Assembly (NCBI GenBank): GCA_030512295.1
Contig: JAULSR010000001.1
Coordinates: 10,067,001-10,131,000, forward strand
Origin: Bombardia bombarda
Lineage: Eukaryota; Ascomycota; Sordariomycetes; Sordariales; Lasiosphaeriaceae
Direction of reading: 5' to 3'
Length of the DNA stretch: 64,000 bases
Shown: in pieces, positions 30,671-42,402 of the stretch
Layout: each line of letters opens with the position of its first letter
How positions within the stretch are numbered: position 1 is the first letter of the stretch
The notes under the pieces: model-generated
Told to the model about the DNA's origin: nothing
Databases searched by the model: none
Seen by the model: the letters and a program-made list of their open reading frames with translations, nothing else
Program-made: the position numbers and the translations under genes

Positions 30671-33437
30671 ATAAGGTAGTCGATCTTCATTAAAAGGTGA
30701 AAGGTGTATCACACCATCCATATTGGAGTACCTTTTAAAGAACCATGACGGGGTATAAAGAATCTTCTGGTAGGGTGGGCAAGGGTAAGTAAGTAGGTAT
30801 ACTGCAACAGTCTTTCATAGTTCGTTAGGTACTTAGGAACATGTCCTACGACACGTAGAAAGCCTCTCTTAATGAATGCCCAAGAACACCACATGGAATA
30901 GTACCAAGCTCTCCCGAGGTCAAATGGCGTCGATGGAAATGAGAAAATGTAGGGGAAAGTTGTCGCCCTGTTTCCTCGATCTCTGTTCGGGCGAAGTTCG
31001 CGACGAGTTACCATTGTCGAATCAACAAGGGCCCAATTTCCCATTGGGGTCGTCAGTAAGAAAAGCATTCTGGAAGACGGGAACTTGGCGGTATTTCATC
31101 GAATAGGTACCCAAGTTGGATACCTCATTCTTAGGGGGGACGCCGCGTCAGGTCATTGGCCAATCAGCTGGTACTCGTTCTGGGGAGATGCCAGAGATGT
31201 GGGAGGTATTTTGATAAATGAAAACTCAACCGGCATATTGATATTTCGATGTGAAAAGTTGGCATCTAGTCCTATCGCCGTACACTGCGGCAAGCTGAAA
31301 GGGAGACCGTGTTTGATAACAGAAATCATGTCGGTGGCTTCCGTGAGCGTGAAAGACGATGGCCTGGCAGCCCTATCGGGTGACCAAGAAGATGGCCACC
31401 TCACAAGATACTGCTCAGCAGCACATTCCTATTGTTCGAGATACCGTTCTTCAGGTTCCACTGTTGTTCATCCTGTTTTTGGTCGTCCCATTGTTGATCT
31501 TCGGATTGTTGGCTGCCTCAGGGTGGATCCCCCAAATCTCACTAGCTGGGGGTGAGTGCCTCGTCAACAGAATTGTCCATTTCTGGTGACGAGGCCGAGG
31601 AGAATGTCGGCAAGGCAATGTGAAGTCCTTGTAGTATGACGCAGAGGTTATCTACAGACGTGGCGGGGATATGGTTCTCCATCTTCAATGCCAAGATTGG
31701 AGTGTCGGGAAAAGTGACGAGATTGTGGTTCTCGATGGATGATTGGGGAGCAGGAAGAAGAATAATCGTAAATTTAGGAGGTGCTCAGCTTAAGCAACAC
31801 GCGGCTACGAGGGGTGGGAGAGGTTTGTCTGGTCAGGTCTGGTGCAGTCAGTTCCGTTTCTGTGCTAGACAGCTGGCAGGCAACCTGAGAACCTCTCTGG
31901 CTCGTCTCCCCACTGTAGAATTCGTAATCAGCGCAAGCCTGAACAATCGCATGCCTCTGGCGGTTGGGTCAAGTTGGGATGAAAAACTCGGGACCAAAGG
32001 GCATGATCACTCGCCAAAAAAGAAACCAGAGCAAATTTTCCGCATCATTGACTATCAAGGTAGCCCTCCTATGAAACAGAAAGTCATCTACAAAAGCATC
32101 TCAGGGTCGAAATATGATCGGTTTTGCTTTCAGAATTCCTGGTAGTACGATACATGTAACCTATCGTGATATTCGAGCAAGTCTCAAGAGTGGTTAGTAA
32201 CAGCCGAGTACATCGGCCTTGCATGGTTGATTATAATCCATAGTATTAGATACTCAACGCCTAGATAAGGTACCTACCTAGATACCTGGCTTTGACTTGG
32301 ATGCTTGCGAGTAACCTCCCTAATCTAGTAATTACGCTCTCTAGTCTTATAGGAACTCAATCACAGACTTCAATGTTGGGCAGGGAAAAGCAAATTGGCA
32401 AAGGTCACATCACGAGTGCAGGTCGAATAGAATGAATACGCCCAATAAACGCCATCTTGATAACAAAGATGGACCCAGCTAAAGATTGCTGTCCCGATCG
32501 AAGGTACTTACTTTCTACGACTACCAGGCTTGCCAACTTGCCAGCTACGGAGCAGCTGTTTAGTTTGGAACATTGCCACTCTATCAACGTTGGAACTTGT
32601 GCGACTTATGTGGCCATGTGAAGAAGCGCGAGAGAAGTTTGAGCTCTAAATTCATTGGCTGAGACCGCGAGCCCCCATGTCATGTGCCTGTCTCGTAGAT
32701 GTGGTGGATGGTCCGTTTCCTTTCCAGATGTGCATAAGCACTCCGTTAAGCTTTCGAAGCTTATGCGTCTGCTCTAACACCCCGGATTTCTAGTCTCATA
32801 TGCAACCTCTAAAGCTTATCGACGAGTTAATTTATGGACAGCAATACTTTAATCGTACAGCAACAATCTGGATTCGCGTAGTATTGCTACAGAATCCCGG
32901 GAGTCTTTGAGGGCAGGGTTGTCGCCTCGCATACCATGTGACAGATACATGAGTATATGCCCCGTATTTGAGTTTAATCACAGGCAAGATGTGGACTTTG
33001 GTCAAATGTGAACGCCCCAAGGTTCAAAGTTCTCGATGGAACACTCGGGATGATTCATCATCATACGTATCATGTCATGAGGACACTCATATCAGAGAAA
33101 GCTTCATGTTTAGAAGTCTATTTTGCATAATCAGAAAGGTATTTAAAGCAGACAGATGCCCGGGAAAAAAGAACAGAATCCAGTCCATCCATCCGTCTTC
33201 AACTCACAGTTGCTCTCTTGTCCAAGCACCAAGAAAAAAAAACTACTACTACAGCCTAGTTTTTAAGCAGGAACATCCAGCCTACAGACAACAGTCTCTT
33301 CAGCCAGCAGTTGCTCACTGGCTCTGTCATTGAGCAGACCATCTACAGTTATATCGTTCAGCAAAGATCGGATTCACTCTGGTCATTACTCGTCAGCCAA
33401 TAGCTCAGCAACACAAGGATCGACACATTGTCGATTT
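30671..33437. other. Gene-poor stretch
   Basis: About 2.8 kb with no confident gene. A candidate small membrane-protein remnant lies at 31328-31621 (separate entry). The open frame at 31636-32145 (169 codons) has no recognisable domain. The GTACCTACCTAGATACCT motif lies near 32271. Confidence 0.5.
31328..31621 (+). pseudogene. Possible small single-pass membrane protein, frame-disrupted
   Basis: Three successive frames give natural-looking peptide: MSVASVSVKDDGLAALSGDQ (from 31328), then TSQDTAQQHIPIVRDTVLQV with a strong membrane helix (PLLFILFLVVPLLIFGLLAA), then SASSTELSISGDEAEENVGK-AM and a TGA at 31619-31621. Joining them needs two frame changes, near 31385 and in the G5 run at 31548-31552. 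No family recognised. It may be a decayed gene, a gene with sequence errors, or chance. Confidence 0.25.
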
Positions 33438-33467
33438 CCCCCCCCCCCCCCCCCCCCCCAAAAAAAA
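33438..33467. repeat. C22-A8 homopolymer tract
   Basis: 22 C followed by 8 A, about 95 bp upstream of the orphan gene start, in its probable 5' leader or promoter. Confidence 0.9.
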
Positions 33468-33561
33468 GGACAGCACATCGTCAAATCTGAGAAAAGAACA
33501 GAACATCGTTAATTCTACAAAAAAGAACGAAGAAAAAAAAGACACCATATCTAACTTCAGC

Positions 33562-34641
33562 ATGTCTGTCCTTCCGCGAGCCATGTCCTTGTCTCCGCTC
33601 AAGCACAAGGAGGTCCAGCTGGTAGACGACCTGCGTTCCCTCCAAGTCTCCTCAGCCAAACAAAAAATAGCAGCCACAGCAACAAGCTCAAAGTCTCCCT
33701 CAGCGAGCTATTCTTCAGCCAAGGAGCACATCACACAAGCCAAAAAGGCCATCCGCTCAGTACTCGAGCAGCACGAAGAGTACATCCATCTGACCGCCGT
33801 GGACCAAGAACCCGCCTGCGATCTGTGGTCAGAAGTCGGCAAATTCGTCCTCGACCTCATCAAACTCAACAAGCCCACCCGTCCAAACGCCAGGACAAAG
33901 GCCCTCGTCTTCCGGGTGGCAGCAATCAAGCAGTACCTGCGAAAGCTCAAGAAAAACAGCGCCAAGCCGCCGCAAGCCTTGAGAGTGCTCCGACAGCTGA
34001 TGGAAGCAGCCGAGGGCCTGAATTCTCTCGAAGCTGAGCTCGAGAAACGCAACGCGCAGGAACTAGCTGCCGAGATGGGCTTGCGATATCTCGACCTGCG
34101 TCTTTCCAGGCCCACCATCGCAGTACTTGACCGGGAAATCAAGAAGCAGGAGCTGCTGCGGCTCAACTCAAACATGGAAGAAGAAAAAGACTCCGACTCG
34201 AACACAGACTCTCTCGGCGAGACGTCAACAACATGCTGTCCATCATCAAGTTCAGCGGCAGTCGATTACCACTTTCGAGAAAAGGATCTCGACTCAGATT
34301 CAGACTCGGATTCAGACTCTCTTGATGAGACGTCAAAAACACCCTACTGTTCACCCGCAAGTTTGGTGACATTTGGTTCTGCCTCTCTATGCAGCGATTT
34401 CGACTCAGACTCCAACTCTGATTCAGAAGACTCGGATTGGCACTCTCTCAATAGGATATCAACATCATACTGTCCGTCCACATGTTCATGGACGACAGTC
34501 TATTCGGGACCAAAGTGGAGGCTGTGCCAGTACAAGGCAAGGTGTGAGGTGCGGCGGATATCAGGCAAGGTTGCAGGAATTGTCAGGAGTTTGCGTCCAA
34601 GGGGTATTATCTCAAAATGCAAGGGGGGAGGGAAGAAGTAA
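33562..34641 (+). CDS. Orphan protein with three Asp/Ser-rich internal repeats
   Basis: The single-exon frame encodes 359 aa; no known domain recognised. Residues 1-205 are helical and charged (SAKEHITQAKKAIRSVLEQH, VAAIKQYLRKLKKNSAKPPQ, LNSLEAELEKRNAQELAAEM), with likely coiled-coil parts. Residues 208-320 hold three copies of a unit: Asp/Ser run, then a (S)L-x-E/R-x-S-x-T-x-YC-x-S element. They read DSDSNTDSLGETSTTCCPS, DSDSDSDSDSLDETSKTPYC and DSNSDSEDSDWHSLNRISTS. The C-terminus is basic (KCKGGGKK). The Asp/Ser runs look like CK2 phosphorylation stretches. The A-rich leader before ATG 33562 and balanced codon use support a real gene. An alternative ATG is six codons later. Confidence 0.7.
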   Translation: MSVLPRAMSLSPLKHKEVQLVDDLRSLQVSSAKQKIAATATSSKSPSASYSSAKEHITQAKKAIRSVLEQHEEYIHLTAVDQEPACDLWSEVGKFVLDLIKLNKPTRPNARTKALVFRVAAIKQYLRKLKKNSAKPPQALRVLRQLMEAAEGLNSLEAELEKRNAQELAAEMGLRYLDLRLSRPTIAVLDREIKKQELLRLNSNMEEEKDSDSNTDSLGETSTTCCPSSSSAAVDYHFREKDLDSDSDSDSDSLDETSKTPYCSPASLVTFGSASLCSDFDSDSNSDSEDSDWHSLNRISTSYCPSTCSWTTVYSGPKWRLCQYKARCEVRRISGKVAGIVRSLRPRGIISKCKGGGKK

Positions 34642-34971
34642 TGATTGGTTGGTTTTGTCAATGTTTTTATGGTAAAGGCGTTCCCAGTGGTGGGGAAAGA
34701 GCCGGAAGGTGTTCGTGGGAAGGGTCTCCCCCATGTCGCCAGGTATAGGATGGCCCCTACTTGCACAAAATTAGATATCACAAGTTGAACCAACAGAAGT
34801 TCAATTCTATCAGTTCATCATGAGGAGCATGCAATTCCAGAACAGTGCTGAAAAGTTGAAATCGATTGACAGTTAAATACATACATCATCTCTTCCGTTG
34901 CTTCCCACTTTTTGCATTCTTTCGGTCCCCCATCAACAACACATTCAATCATGATTTCATAACATCATATC
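34642..34971. other. Convergent 3' region, no gene seen
   Basis: 330 bp between two convergent genes; no feature seen. Confidence 0.6.
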
Positions 34972-36012
34972 TCAGCACGTGTTCAACATGCTCGTCAGGG
35001 CCGTCTTCTCAGCCGACGTGATGGTGAGAGCATAGTAGTACTTGACCTGGACCCAAGCCCTGGCGTAGATGCAGTAGTAAGAAGAAAGAGGGGGCTTCCA
35101 GGCGTCGGGGCTGCTGTCGCTCTTGGCCTGGTTGACGTTGTCGGTGACGGCCCACAGCTGGGGGCGGGTGATGTCGTTGGCGAACTGGGTGCGCTTGGCC
35201 GTGGTCCACGCATATGCACCAGACTGCAAGTGGAGAGAAAAAGAAGTGTTAGTGAGGGTGGATACCAAGTGGAGCATCGTTGCATATGAAAATAGGCAAA
35301 AAGGACAAAAAAGAGCGGAACGTATGTATTCAAATGACCCTGACCCGATTTGAACGGATAACCTTTCGATCTGGAGTCGAACGCGCTACCGTTGCGCCAC
35401 AAGGCCTTGCATATGATAACGCATAACTTATCCCAGCATATAACCAAGCCTCCAGACTCGAAAGGGAGGAAAATCGGAAGGATTCAGAAAAGGGGCACGA
35501 ACCTTCCAAGCGTTGCTCAGGGGAACCATGTGGTCAATGTCCACATCAGATGCGGCGGTCCAGGTGGCGCCGTCGTACGGGCTGTACCACGAACCCGAGG
35601 TAGCCGTGCAGGCGGAGTTGACGACGACGTTAGAGCCATCGCGCTTGAGGACATACTCGCTGCACATAAATCATTAGCATCTTGACTGGATGTGGTGGCG
35701 GCCTGAGAATGATGCAACGCGCAAGACGTACCGAGTGTTGCAGGTGCCCTCGATGGTGCTCCAGGTAGGGAACAGGTCGCGGTCATAGCCGCCTCCCGTG
35801 TACAGAGCCGCAACAGTCAGGCCAGCGAGCTGGGTCTTGGCTGTGGCAGCCGTGGGGATACCGGGCTGGGTTTGTTGTCAGTTTTGAGGGCTGTCTACCA
35901 AGTAGTTGTGTCATGATGCACTCACAGGAGTGGGCATCGGCTTGGGCATGGCGACGGGAGTCGCGATGACCGCGGTGGCCGCAGCCAGCAGGGCAACAAT
36001 CATGGACTTCAT
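34972..36012 (-). CDS. Secreted HNH/DUF1524-type nuclease
   Basis: Exons 36012-35926, 35865-35732, 35659-35503 and 35223-34972 give 209 aa. A signal peptide is clear (MKSMIVALLAAATAVIATPV). The mature protein has the hallmark ASDVDIDHMVPLSNAWKSG, the HNH-like active site with the metal/general-base His in DIDH, then TRPQLWAVTDNVNQAKSDSSPDAWKPP and a cysteine-bearing C-terminus (SMLNTC). Family members are extracellular DNases or RNases used for nucleotide scavenging. Intron 3 (35224-35502, 279 nt) is far longer than introns 1 and 2 (60 and 72 nt) because it holds a complete tRNA-Trp gene in the same orientation. Cysteines in NSACTATSG, EGTCNTR and YYCIYA probably form disulfides. Confidence 0.92.
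35335..35406 (-). tRNA. tRNA-Trp (CCA), inside intron 3 of the nuclease gene
   Basis: The 72-nt cloverleaf on the minus strand: acceptor stem GGCCTTG/CAGGGTC with two G-U pairs, D-arm GCGC-AACGGTA-GCGC, anticodon arm TTCGA-CTCCAGA-TCGAA (anticodon CCA), variable AGGTT, T-arm ATCCG-TTCAAAT-CGGGT, discriminator A. All stems pair. There is no intron in the tRNA itself. A T6 run on the same strand about 23-28 nt downstream (35307-35312 on the plus strand as A6) can end Pol III transcription. Confidence 0.95.
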
Positions 36013-37577
36013 CGTGGCGGATGGTGGGATGCTGGATGGTGATGAAGAGGTGTGATGTCGAGCTGACTGGAGGCTGCCTGGTAGGATCGACAGACACATC
36101 GTCAATCAGGGGAAATCCATTCTGTTATATACTGTCTCACATGTGGCGGACCGACGACTGGAACCCTACCCAGCCATCAGTGTATCTCGCCGACATAGAG
36201 TCCATCAACATGCCAATGCCAATGCCGAATCAGGAAGTCCCCTCGCAGTCTCTCCAAGCTTGAGCCAGCCAAACCGCCCACAATCCGTCTCACCACTCAG
36301 TTCGTGCCCAAATATCCAACCGCCGTTCCACGCGTCCAAGAGGCTCGACCCTTGATTCGCTCACCCGCCCGGGCGATCTCAATACGCACCTTCTCTACAT
36401 GGCGTGCACCCACACCCATGCAGCCAGTGCCGATGCGATGCAACCCCATCTTTTTACCCCAATCTGCAGGCTAAACGAGCCAGTCGATGGCCGAGATAAG
36501 GACACGCCCGGGAATGGAGGCTTGGCTTGGGGAGGCCCACATGTACAGTCCCCCCCATCTTGACTGCTGCTGCTATCGACGACGAAAAAAATAAGAACGA
36601 ACAAGATCTCGGTACTAAGGTCAGAAATAGCACGCAGCTGGCACGGGGAGAATCGAAGAATTGGAGAACCCCTGAATCTCAATCTGGCCCCGCAAAATAC
36701 CGGCAGGCCCACCCTCCTTTTGCAGCTATCCTCCCCCATGCCATGCCCAGCTACTATCACCAACTGCCTAATCGGGACAAACCGCCTGGGGGTGATTGGC
36801 CGACGGCACCAATCAGCACACCACACCAGCCAACGTTGCGACGCCAGGCTTCTGGTCTCTGGGGCTAGCAACCGAAACATAGCAATCAATGTGGGACATT
36901 CCGTACCTTACCTGCCAGCAACAGTACAAGTCTAGGGTAAGGTAGCGTACGGCTGATAATACCAAGCTGCAGATAGGCCATCTTGATTTTGCTCACTCTT
37001 GACTTGGACGCCAAGGCTACCCGAGGTAGGTAGCAAAGTCCATCTAGATCTAAGATACATGTACGCACCTAAGTCAGTTCCAGTACCTTAGACTCGACGC
37101 AACACAAGCACCGACATCTTCTATCGGTGTGGGGAGGGAGATACACACTTTTTTTTTTTTTTTTCCCCCTTCAGTCTCAGCGCCCGTCCGCCAAAACCAA
37201 AGCGTGCAACCATCAACTTTCTCCAGACCACCCACCCCCGAGAAATAGTCACCCTCGACACGTGTAAAGACATGCAGCCAGATGAAAAGAAGAAGGACGG
37301 AAAGCACCGAACAACGCCACATCCCGAGCACGGAACCGGCCGAGTCAAAGATAACAGCCATCCATAGTGAATAGGCAATAAGATCAAGATTAAACTAAAC
37401 TGACATGAGCTTGAGCTACCTGTACGGTCAGATTTCGGCCAAGAAACATACCAACGAAACGAAACGAACAATAACAACTACCTAATACAACCTTATTTTG
37501 TGGCAACTGCCGCCTCCACACCCTGAGCACTGCCGTCCGTCTTCGGCGCTTCTTCCTGCTGCCCAAAGTCTCGACTC
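36013..37577. other. Intergenic, no gene seen
   Basis: About 1.6 kb: nuclease promoter on the left and 3' end of the hydrolase gene on the right. Open frames up to 164 codons lack domains. A T16-18 run lies at about 37147-37164. Confidence 0.55.
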
Positions 37578-39613
37578 TCAGTCTGTGCCACCACTCCCTC
37601 CCCAGCTTTTCCCCTCCCCAACCTTATCCTCCCCTTTTGGCGTCACGTCCGACTTCGCTTCTGCAGGTGCCGCCTCACTCTTCTCAGTCTCATCAGTCTG
37701 CCCCTTCCCCTCACCATCCGAGGCATTGTTGGCCTTCCTCCCAAACATGCTAATCCCGCCCGGTATAGACACCGACATGCCCGACATGCTGGGCATGCTG
37801 GGCAGCGATACCCTGGTAGGTAGCGACGCCATGCCCGGCATGGTCGACACCTTGCTCGACACTTCCGTGACGGTTGGTATCTTGTTGGGCAGCAAGGACC
37901 ACAGGTTCGAGCCGCTCTCCTGGGCGATGCCAAAGAGGTGACGCATATACGCCTGCTTGGTCTTCTCCGCTGAGCTCCCACTCTCTCCCGCCGCCAGAGC
38001 CTCGGCATCCAGATTCTCATCATCATCCGGGATGGGTATCAGGGACGCCGCAGCCGCAATATCAATGGGCGACTCATCCGGCACGGCTGCCGCGCCATTC
38101 TCTCCCTTTTCCTTGCCGCCACCCTCACCACCAACCACCTTCTCCTTCACCCCCCCACTCCCCTCCTCAACAACAACCACATCCTCATCCCGATCAACCG
38201 CCTTCGCCAGCCTCTCCGTCTCCTCACTCTCCCTCTCCGCCGGCCCCGCAAACCTCGGGTCATCCCAAATCTCCTCCTCGTCCCTGAACCAGCCAATCAC
38301 CAGCCTCGCCGCCTCGTTCGTCATCCGCTCATAATCCTTATTCCTGTCCGCCCTAAACATATTCAGATGCGCCACAATCTCATCCGTTGCCTCCCCAACC
38401 ACATGCCGACTAAACAACCCCGCCCCCTCCTCTCCTTTTCCCGGCACCGCGCAAAACGTCCTCTCCGGCACAAAATACCCCCCGCTCCAGTACCCATTCT
38501 CCCCCAGACTGACATACATGTCCCGCACGCCCACCCCCTTCAGCGCGGCAAGCCGCTCCAGCCGCCGACTCAGCTCCTTCTGCTTCAGCAGCGCGCCGAC
38601 AAAGGTGAAGTGGTCGCTCAGCCAGGCGAACGACTCGCCCACGTTGCCCTGGTTGATGTACGCCAGCCCCTGGCCGAGCGCGTCGACGCCGCTCTGGTAG
38701 CCCTGGACCACGTGCTCCTTCTTCAGGCCGGCCATGCTGCGCACCGAGTCGAGGATCTCCCTGCGGTGCATGTAGGCCGCCACGCCGCCGGCCGCGATGA
38801 CGCCGACGGTGCCGGTGCGCACGGCGACGGACTGCCATGCTTTTTTCCACGCGGGGTTGGAGGCGCGGGAGGTGGCCAGGGAAGAGGCGGCGCGGCGGGA
38901 GGCGGATGAAGAAGTGGAGGAGGCGGTGGAGGCTGCGAGGCGGGCGAGGCCAGCGGGCGCCGCGGCGGAGAGGGCCGTCATGACGTTGAAGACGTTGCTG
39001 ACTTTTTGGTAGTTTGAGAAGGCGCCGTAGACAAACATGCTGCGGGCGAGGCCGTTGTAGGGCGTGTCGAAGGCGAGGATGCCCTGGATCAGGGGGAAGA
39101 TGTCCTTGCCGCTGCGCTCCGAGTTGTGCCGGTGCTCGTCGAGGATGCGGAAGAGGGTGTCGCTTGCGACGAAGCCGCTGGATGGGGGGTTAGTAAGTCA
39201 GTGTGGTGAGTGTGAAGCAAAGAATGGGGATGCTTACCCCATCGAGTGCGCAACGAGAATGACGCCGACTTCGCGGTCATTGGGCGGCCACACCTTGTTG
39301 AGGTGCTCTTTGCGCAGGTCCATCACGCGCTCCCTGAGCCATTCCAGAAGCGCAGACGTGCTCTGCTCCAGCTCGCCTTTGGTTTCATACTTGGGGTAGA
39401 CGACCGAGGCGACCGTGTCGTCGGGGAGGTTGTTCCTGACTGTCTCTTCGAGGTGTCTGGGGAACTCGTGGAATGTGTTGTCTCCGCCCTGGTGCGGTGA
39501 CAAAACATACGTGTTAGCCGAGTGGGAGTGGGAGTGGCTGTCGCGGACGGGAGAAGATGCTGGGAACTTACTTTGAAGCCGTGGATGAAGCACAGCAGGA
39601 GAATGCGCCCCAT
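37578..39613 (-). CDS. DUF676-type serine esterase/lipase-like protein with long acidic tail
   Basis: Exons 39613-39572, 39488-39238 and 39177-37578 give 630 aa. The start reads MGRILLLCFIHGFKGGDNTF, the oxyanion-hole strand (FIHGFKG) of an alpha/beta hydrolase. The nucleophile elbow VILVAHSMGG is formed across the second intron (Gly codon split), followed by FVASDTLF and FDTPYNGLARSMFVYG, typical of fungal DUF676 proteins. Middle helices include one hydrophobic stretch (VGVIAAGGVAAYM). The last 200 residues are low-complexity, acidic and Gly/Ser/Met-rich. Expected substrates are lipids or esters. No signal peptide. The active-site Ser is clear; the His and Asp are not assigned with confidence. 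Confidence 0.87.
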
Positions 39614-40766
39614 GTCGTGGATGTGTGAATAGGGTTGTGAGTATGTATGTTGTGAACTAATTGTATTGGATCGTAGGTAATGGTAAGGGTGTATCGATGT
39701 ACCAGGGTAGATCTGCAATAGGTGATGCCGTAACTGGGATGGAAAGATGGAAGCGAATTGGGTCAAAGTGGAGAGATAGTTTCGGATCCCTGGTAAAAAA
39801 AATAAAAAAAAAGGGTCTTGGGAAAGTTGCAGTGCTTTATTCAAAAGTCTATATTTTTGCAGGTGCAGATCATTTCGTGGATTCGCCTTCCTTCTGCTTC
39901 GAAATCCTCCATCGAGTCAGCGTTGATCGCAAATCGCGTGGTAGATCTTGCTTTCCTTTTCGTGTCTGCTGCGGCATGAAGGAGGGGTGAATGGATGACG
40001 ATGGTGCGGGAAGCAGAACCCCGACGTCATAACCCTCGTCATACAAAGCTAATCCCGTCCCCAGCGGCCCAATGAGGGGAGTGGCTGCGGCACCACCCGC
40101 CCCAAGTCGCCCTCCATCTGCTGCATCTGGGGTTGGCGATGACTTCACTTTGCGCCGAATGGGGGAAACCGTTTTCGCGCCATGTGATGGGTTAGTACCA
40201 CGACAACGTTGCCATCAAATTTTTATCCCAGAAAGCTTAAACCAACGTTCGCAAGATAATTTGCAGCAGCCTGTTCAAATTGTTGACCATGAATCTGCAA
40301 AGTTACGTAAGCGATTCGTCCCGTCTGGGCGCTGTCAGAGAAATATCGATTTTGTAAGTCTCTCCACAACACCGAATAAAAGGCGAGTATGGAGCACTTG
40401 GCGTATTGTCCTAAAGCTTTTTGATAATTTCTTCCATATCGCCACGACTTCTTTCAAACGAAGGACCTTGACAACTTCAATACAAATGACCCAACTTAAT
40501 CGATAAACCGATATTTGCTACCTACCTAATTAACCCTAGTTATTCATTTTACAATATTGCGGTTCACGTCTTTTAGGCATATTACAACATCAACGTTTGA
40601 TGATCTTACTTATAAGAGTACAGACTGACTGAACGCGAACTTGCCATCTCGGCGACGTTAAGGCATAAAGCCACCATCTGAATATTTGTTTTCAAAAACA
40701 GAAGCTTGGTACAAAGCCTCAAGACAAAATATGTACACCAAACAATCAAAGCAACTTGCTAGGCGA
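39614..40766. other. Intergenic, no gene seen
   Basis: About 1.15 kb: promoter of the hydrolase gene and 3' flank of the small secreted gene. A CTACCTACCTAA motif lies at about 40518-40529. Confidence 0.55.
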
Positions 40767-41165
40767 TCAAAGGTCCGCGGTCGCGCCTCCAAACGAATGA
40801 ATCTGATCACACACCAAATTAGCACAAACCCCCTTCAGCATCAGCCCCAACCCCAACACACAAAGACAACAAACTCACAGTCTGATCCGCACACCCCGCC
40901 GGCGTATTATATAAATATGCGCCCGTATTGATAAACATCTCCTGGCCCTCACACACCAGCCACGCAGCCGCATTCGGCCTGGCAATGTCCGCCACCGTCC
41001 ACGTCAGCGTGTCGCCCTGGAACGCAAACGTGCCGTACGCGTTCTTGGTCTCCTTGTACGCCGTCGCCAGCTTGCGCTGCGTCTTGTCCGCCGGGTTCTC
41101 GACGTTCATGTACAGCGGCGCCACACCACCGCTGCCACGAGGGGGAGGATAGAAATGACACGCAT
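40767..41165 (-). CDS. Small secreted protein, signal peptide out of frame with mature part
   Basis: Exons about 41165-40879 and 40802-40767 (76-nt intron), about 107 aa if one base is restored. The ATG at 41163-41165 opens a perfect signal peptide (MRVISILPLVAAVV), but that frame stops after 19 codons. The mature part (APLYMNVENPADKTQRKLA, NAYGTFAFQGDTLTWTVADI, ARPNAAAWLVCEGQEMFINT, CADQT/IHSFGGATADL) lies in another frame. Losing one G in the GGTGGTGTGG stretch (plus 41119-41128) explains it. Two cysteines may form a disulfide. The fold is unknown; such proteins are common in plant-associated fungi. Either an assembly error or a recent loss of secretion. Confidence 0.72.
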
Positions 41166-42402
41166 TTTGGGGCTGGGTTTAAATATATGTGTTTTGAAAG
41201 TCGGTAGATAGTAGAGAACGAACTCGCAGCGGACAATCCCTTTGTTTTATGTATCGTCACTCCCTCAACCCCCTTGTCTTCAACTCCATGGCAAGAATGG
41301 AGACCAATGACCACCGGCCCGGCTTGGTCGGTCTTCTTGACACTAATCGGTCTAATCCTGGCTTAACCTGGCAGCATTATCTTGTCTTGTCGGGACGGCT
41401 ATGGGTTGCAACCCGGTTTTCCAAGCCTGCCCTGGTCACAAACATGTCGATGTAGTATCCGGACGTTGTATTGGCGGGAGCCGCTTGACATAATCATGGG
41501 CTAGCACGGTTCTGTGGCCATCTTTTCCCGTCGTTAGACGGAGGGTTCCGTCCCGTTCAGACCATTCTCGGACTGGCACCAACGTCTCCATGTAAGTGTC
41601 TGAGACATGCGGAAGCAACAGCTCCAAAGGTCAATTCCTGTGAGACGCGGTGGCGCAATCATGGTCTCTACACAATTATTTCAACACCGTTGTGTTTGAG
41701 CTTGAAGACATCTTTTTTTGTCTATTTGTCCGTGTGATATCTGCTTGTTGAACAATGACCATGATTTCTTCCGTAGCGGCGTCACAGCAGGGTCGTTGCG
41801 AGAATTGTACGGACTTTTGGGCCGGAGTGGCGTGGGCATAGCTGCTGACGACAAGGCCACGATGGACTGGGAATGATGATAAGGGGCCATTGAGGTTATA
41901 AGTCAGGCCTGAGTGTTTTAATGAAAATACTGCCTGAAGGCCAAAGGGGAATATGACTTTGAAGTATGCAAACAAACAGAGTATTGACTTGGGAAATAAA
42001 TCAAGGGACTTCATGCTGGCGATATATAGATGGCAGTTGGGAAAGTTAGAACTTAGGAGGCTGGTAAGTGTGCTAAGGTCAATGACCAGGAACAGACAGA
42101 CCTAATGGGGTTATATCTCTATACCAGTATGGGACTGCAGTTTTCAGTCCAGAACGTGATCTCCTTCGACAGACTTCCCAATCAATGAAGTCATTGCCAT
42201 CGACTTGGCCAATCCGCTTCGCTGGGTAGCACTTTTTGACGCCCCGATTGCTTCAATATCAGGTAGCCTTGACTCGATGGATCCTAATGAAGTCGTCGGG
42301 CTATGTGTTATACAACCCAGCAGTCATGGAACACCCTCCCGTGAGCACTCACATCTCAGAAACAAAACCCAAATGAATTCATGTCCATACCATTCAGATC
42401 AT
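41166..42402. other. Intergenic, no gene seen
   Basis: About 1.2 kb between two minus-strand genes. Short frames only. Confidence 0.55.

Noticed and set aside
31636..32145. 169-codon plus-strand frame
   Set aside because: No family, signal or repeat recognised; flanks are gene-poor. Kept as unassigned.
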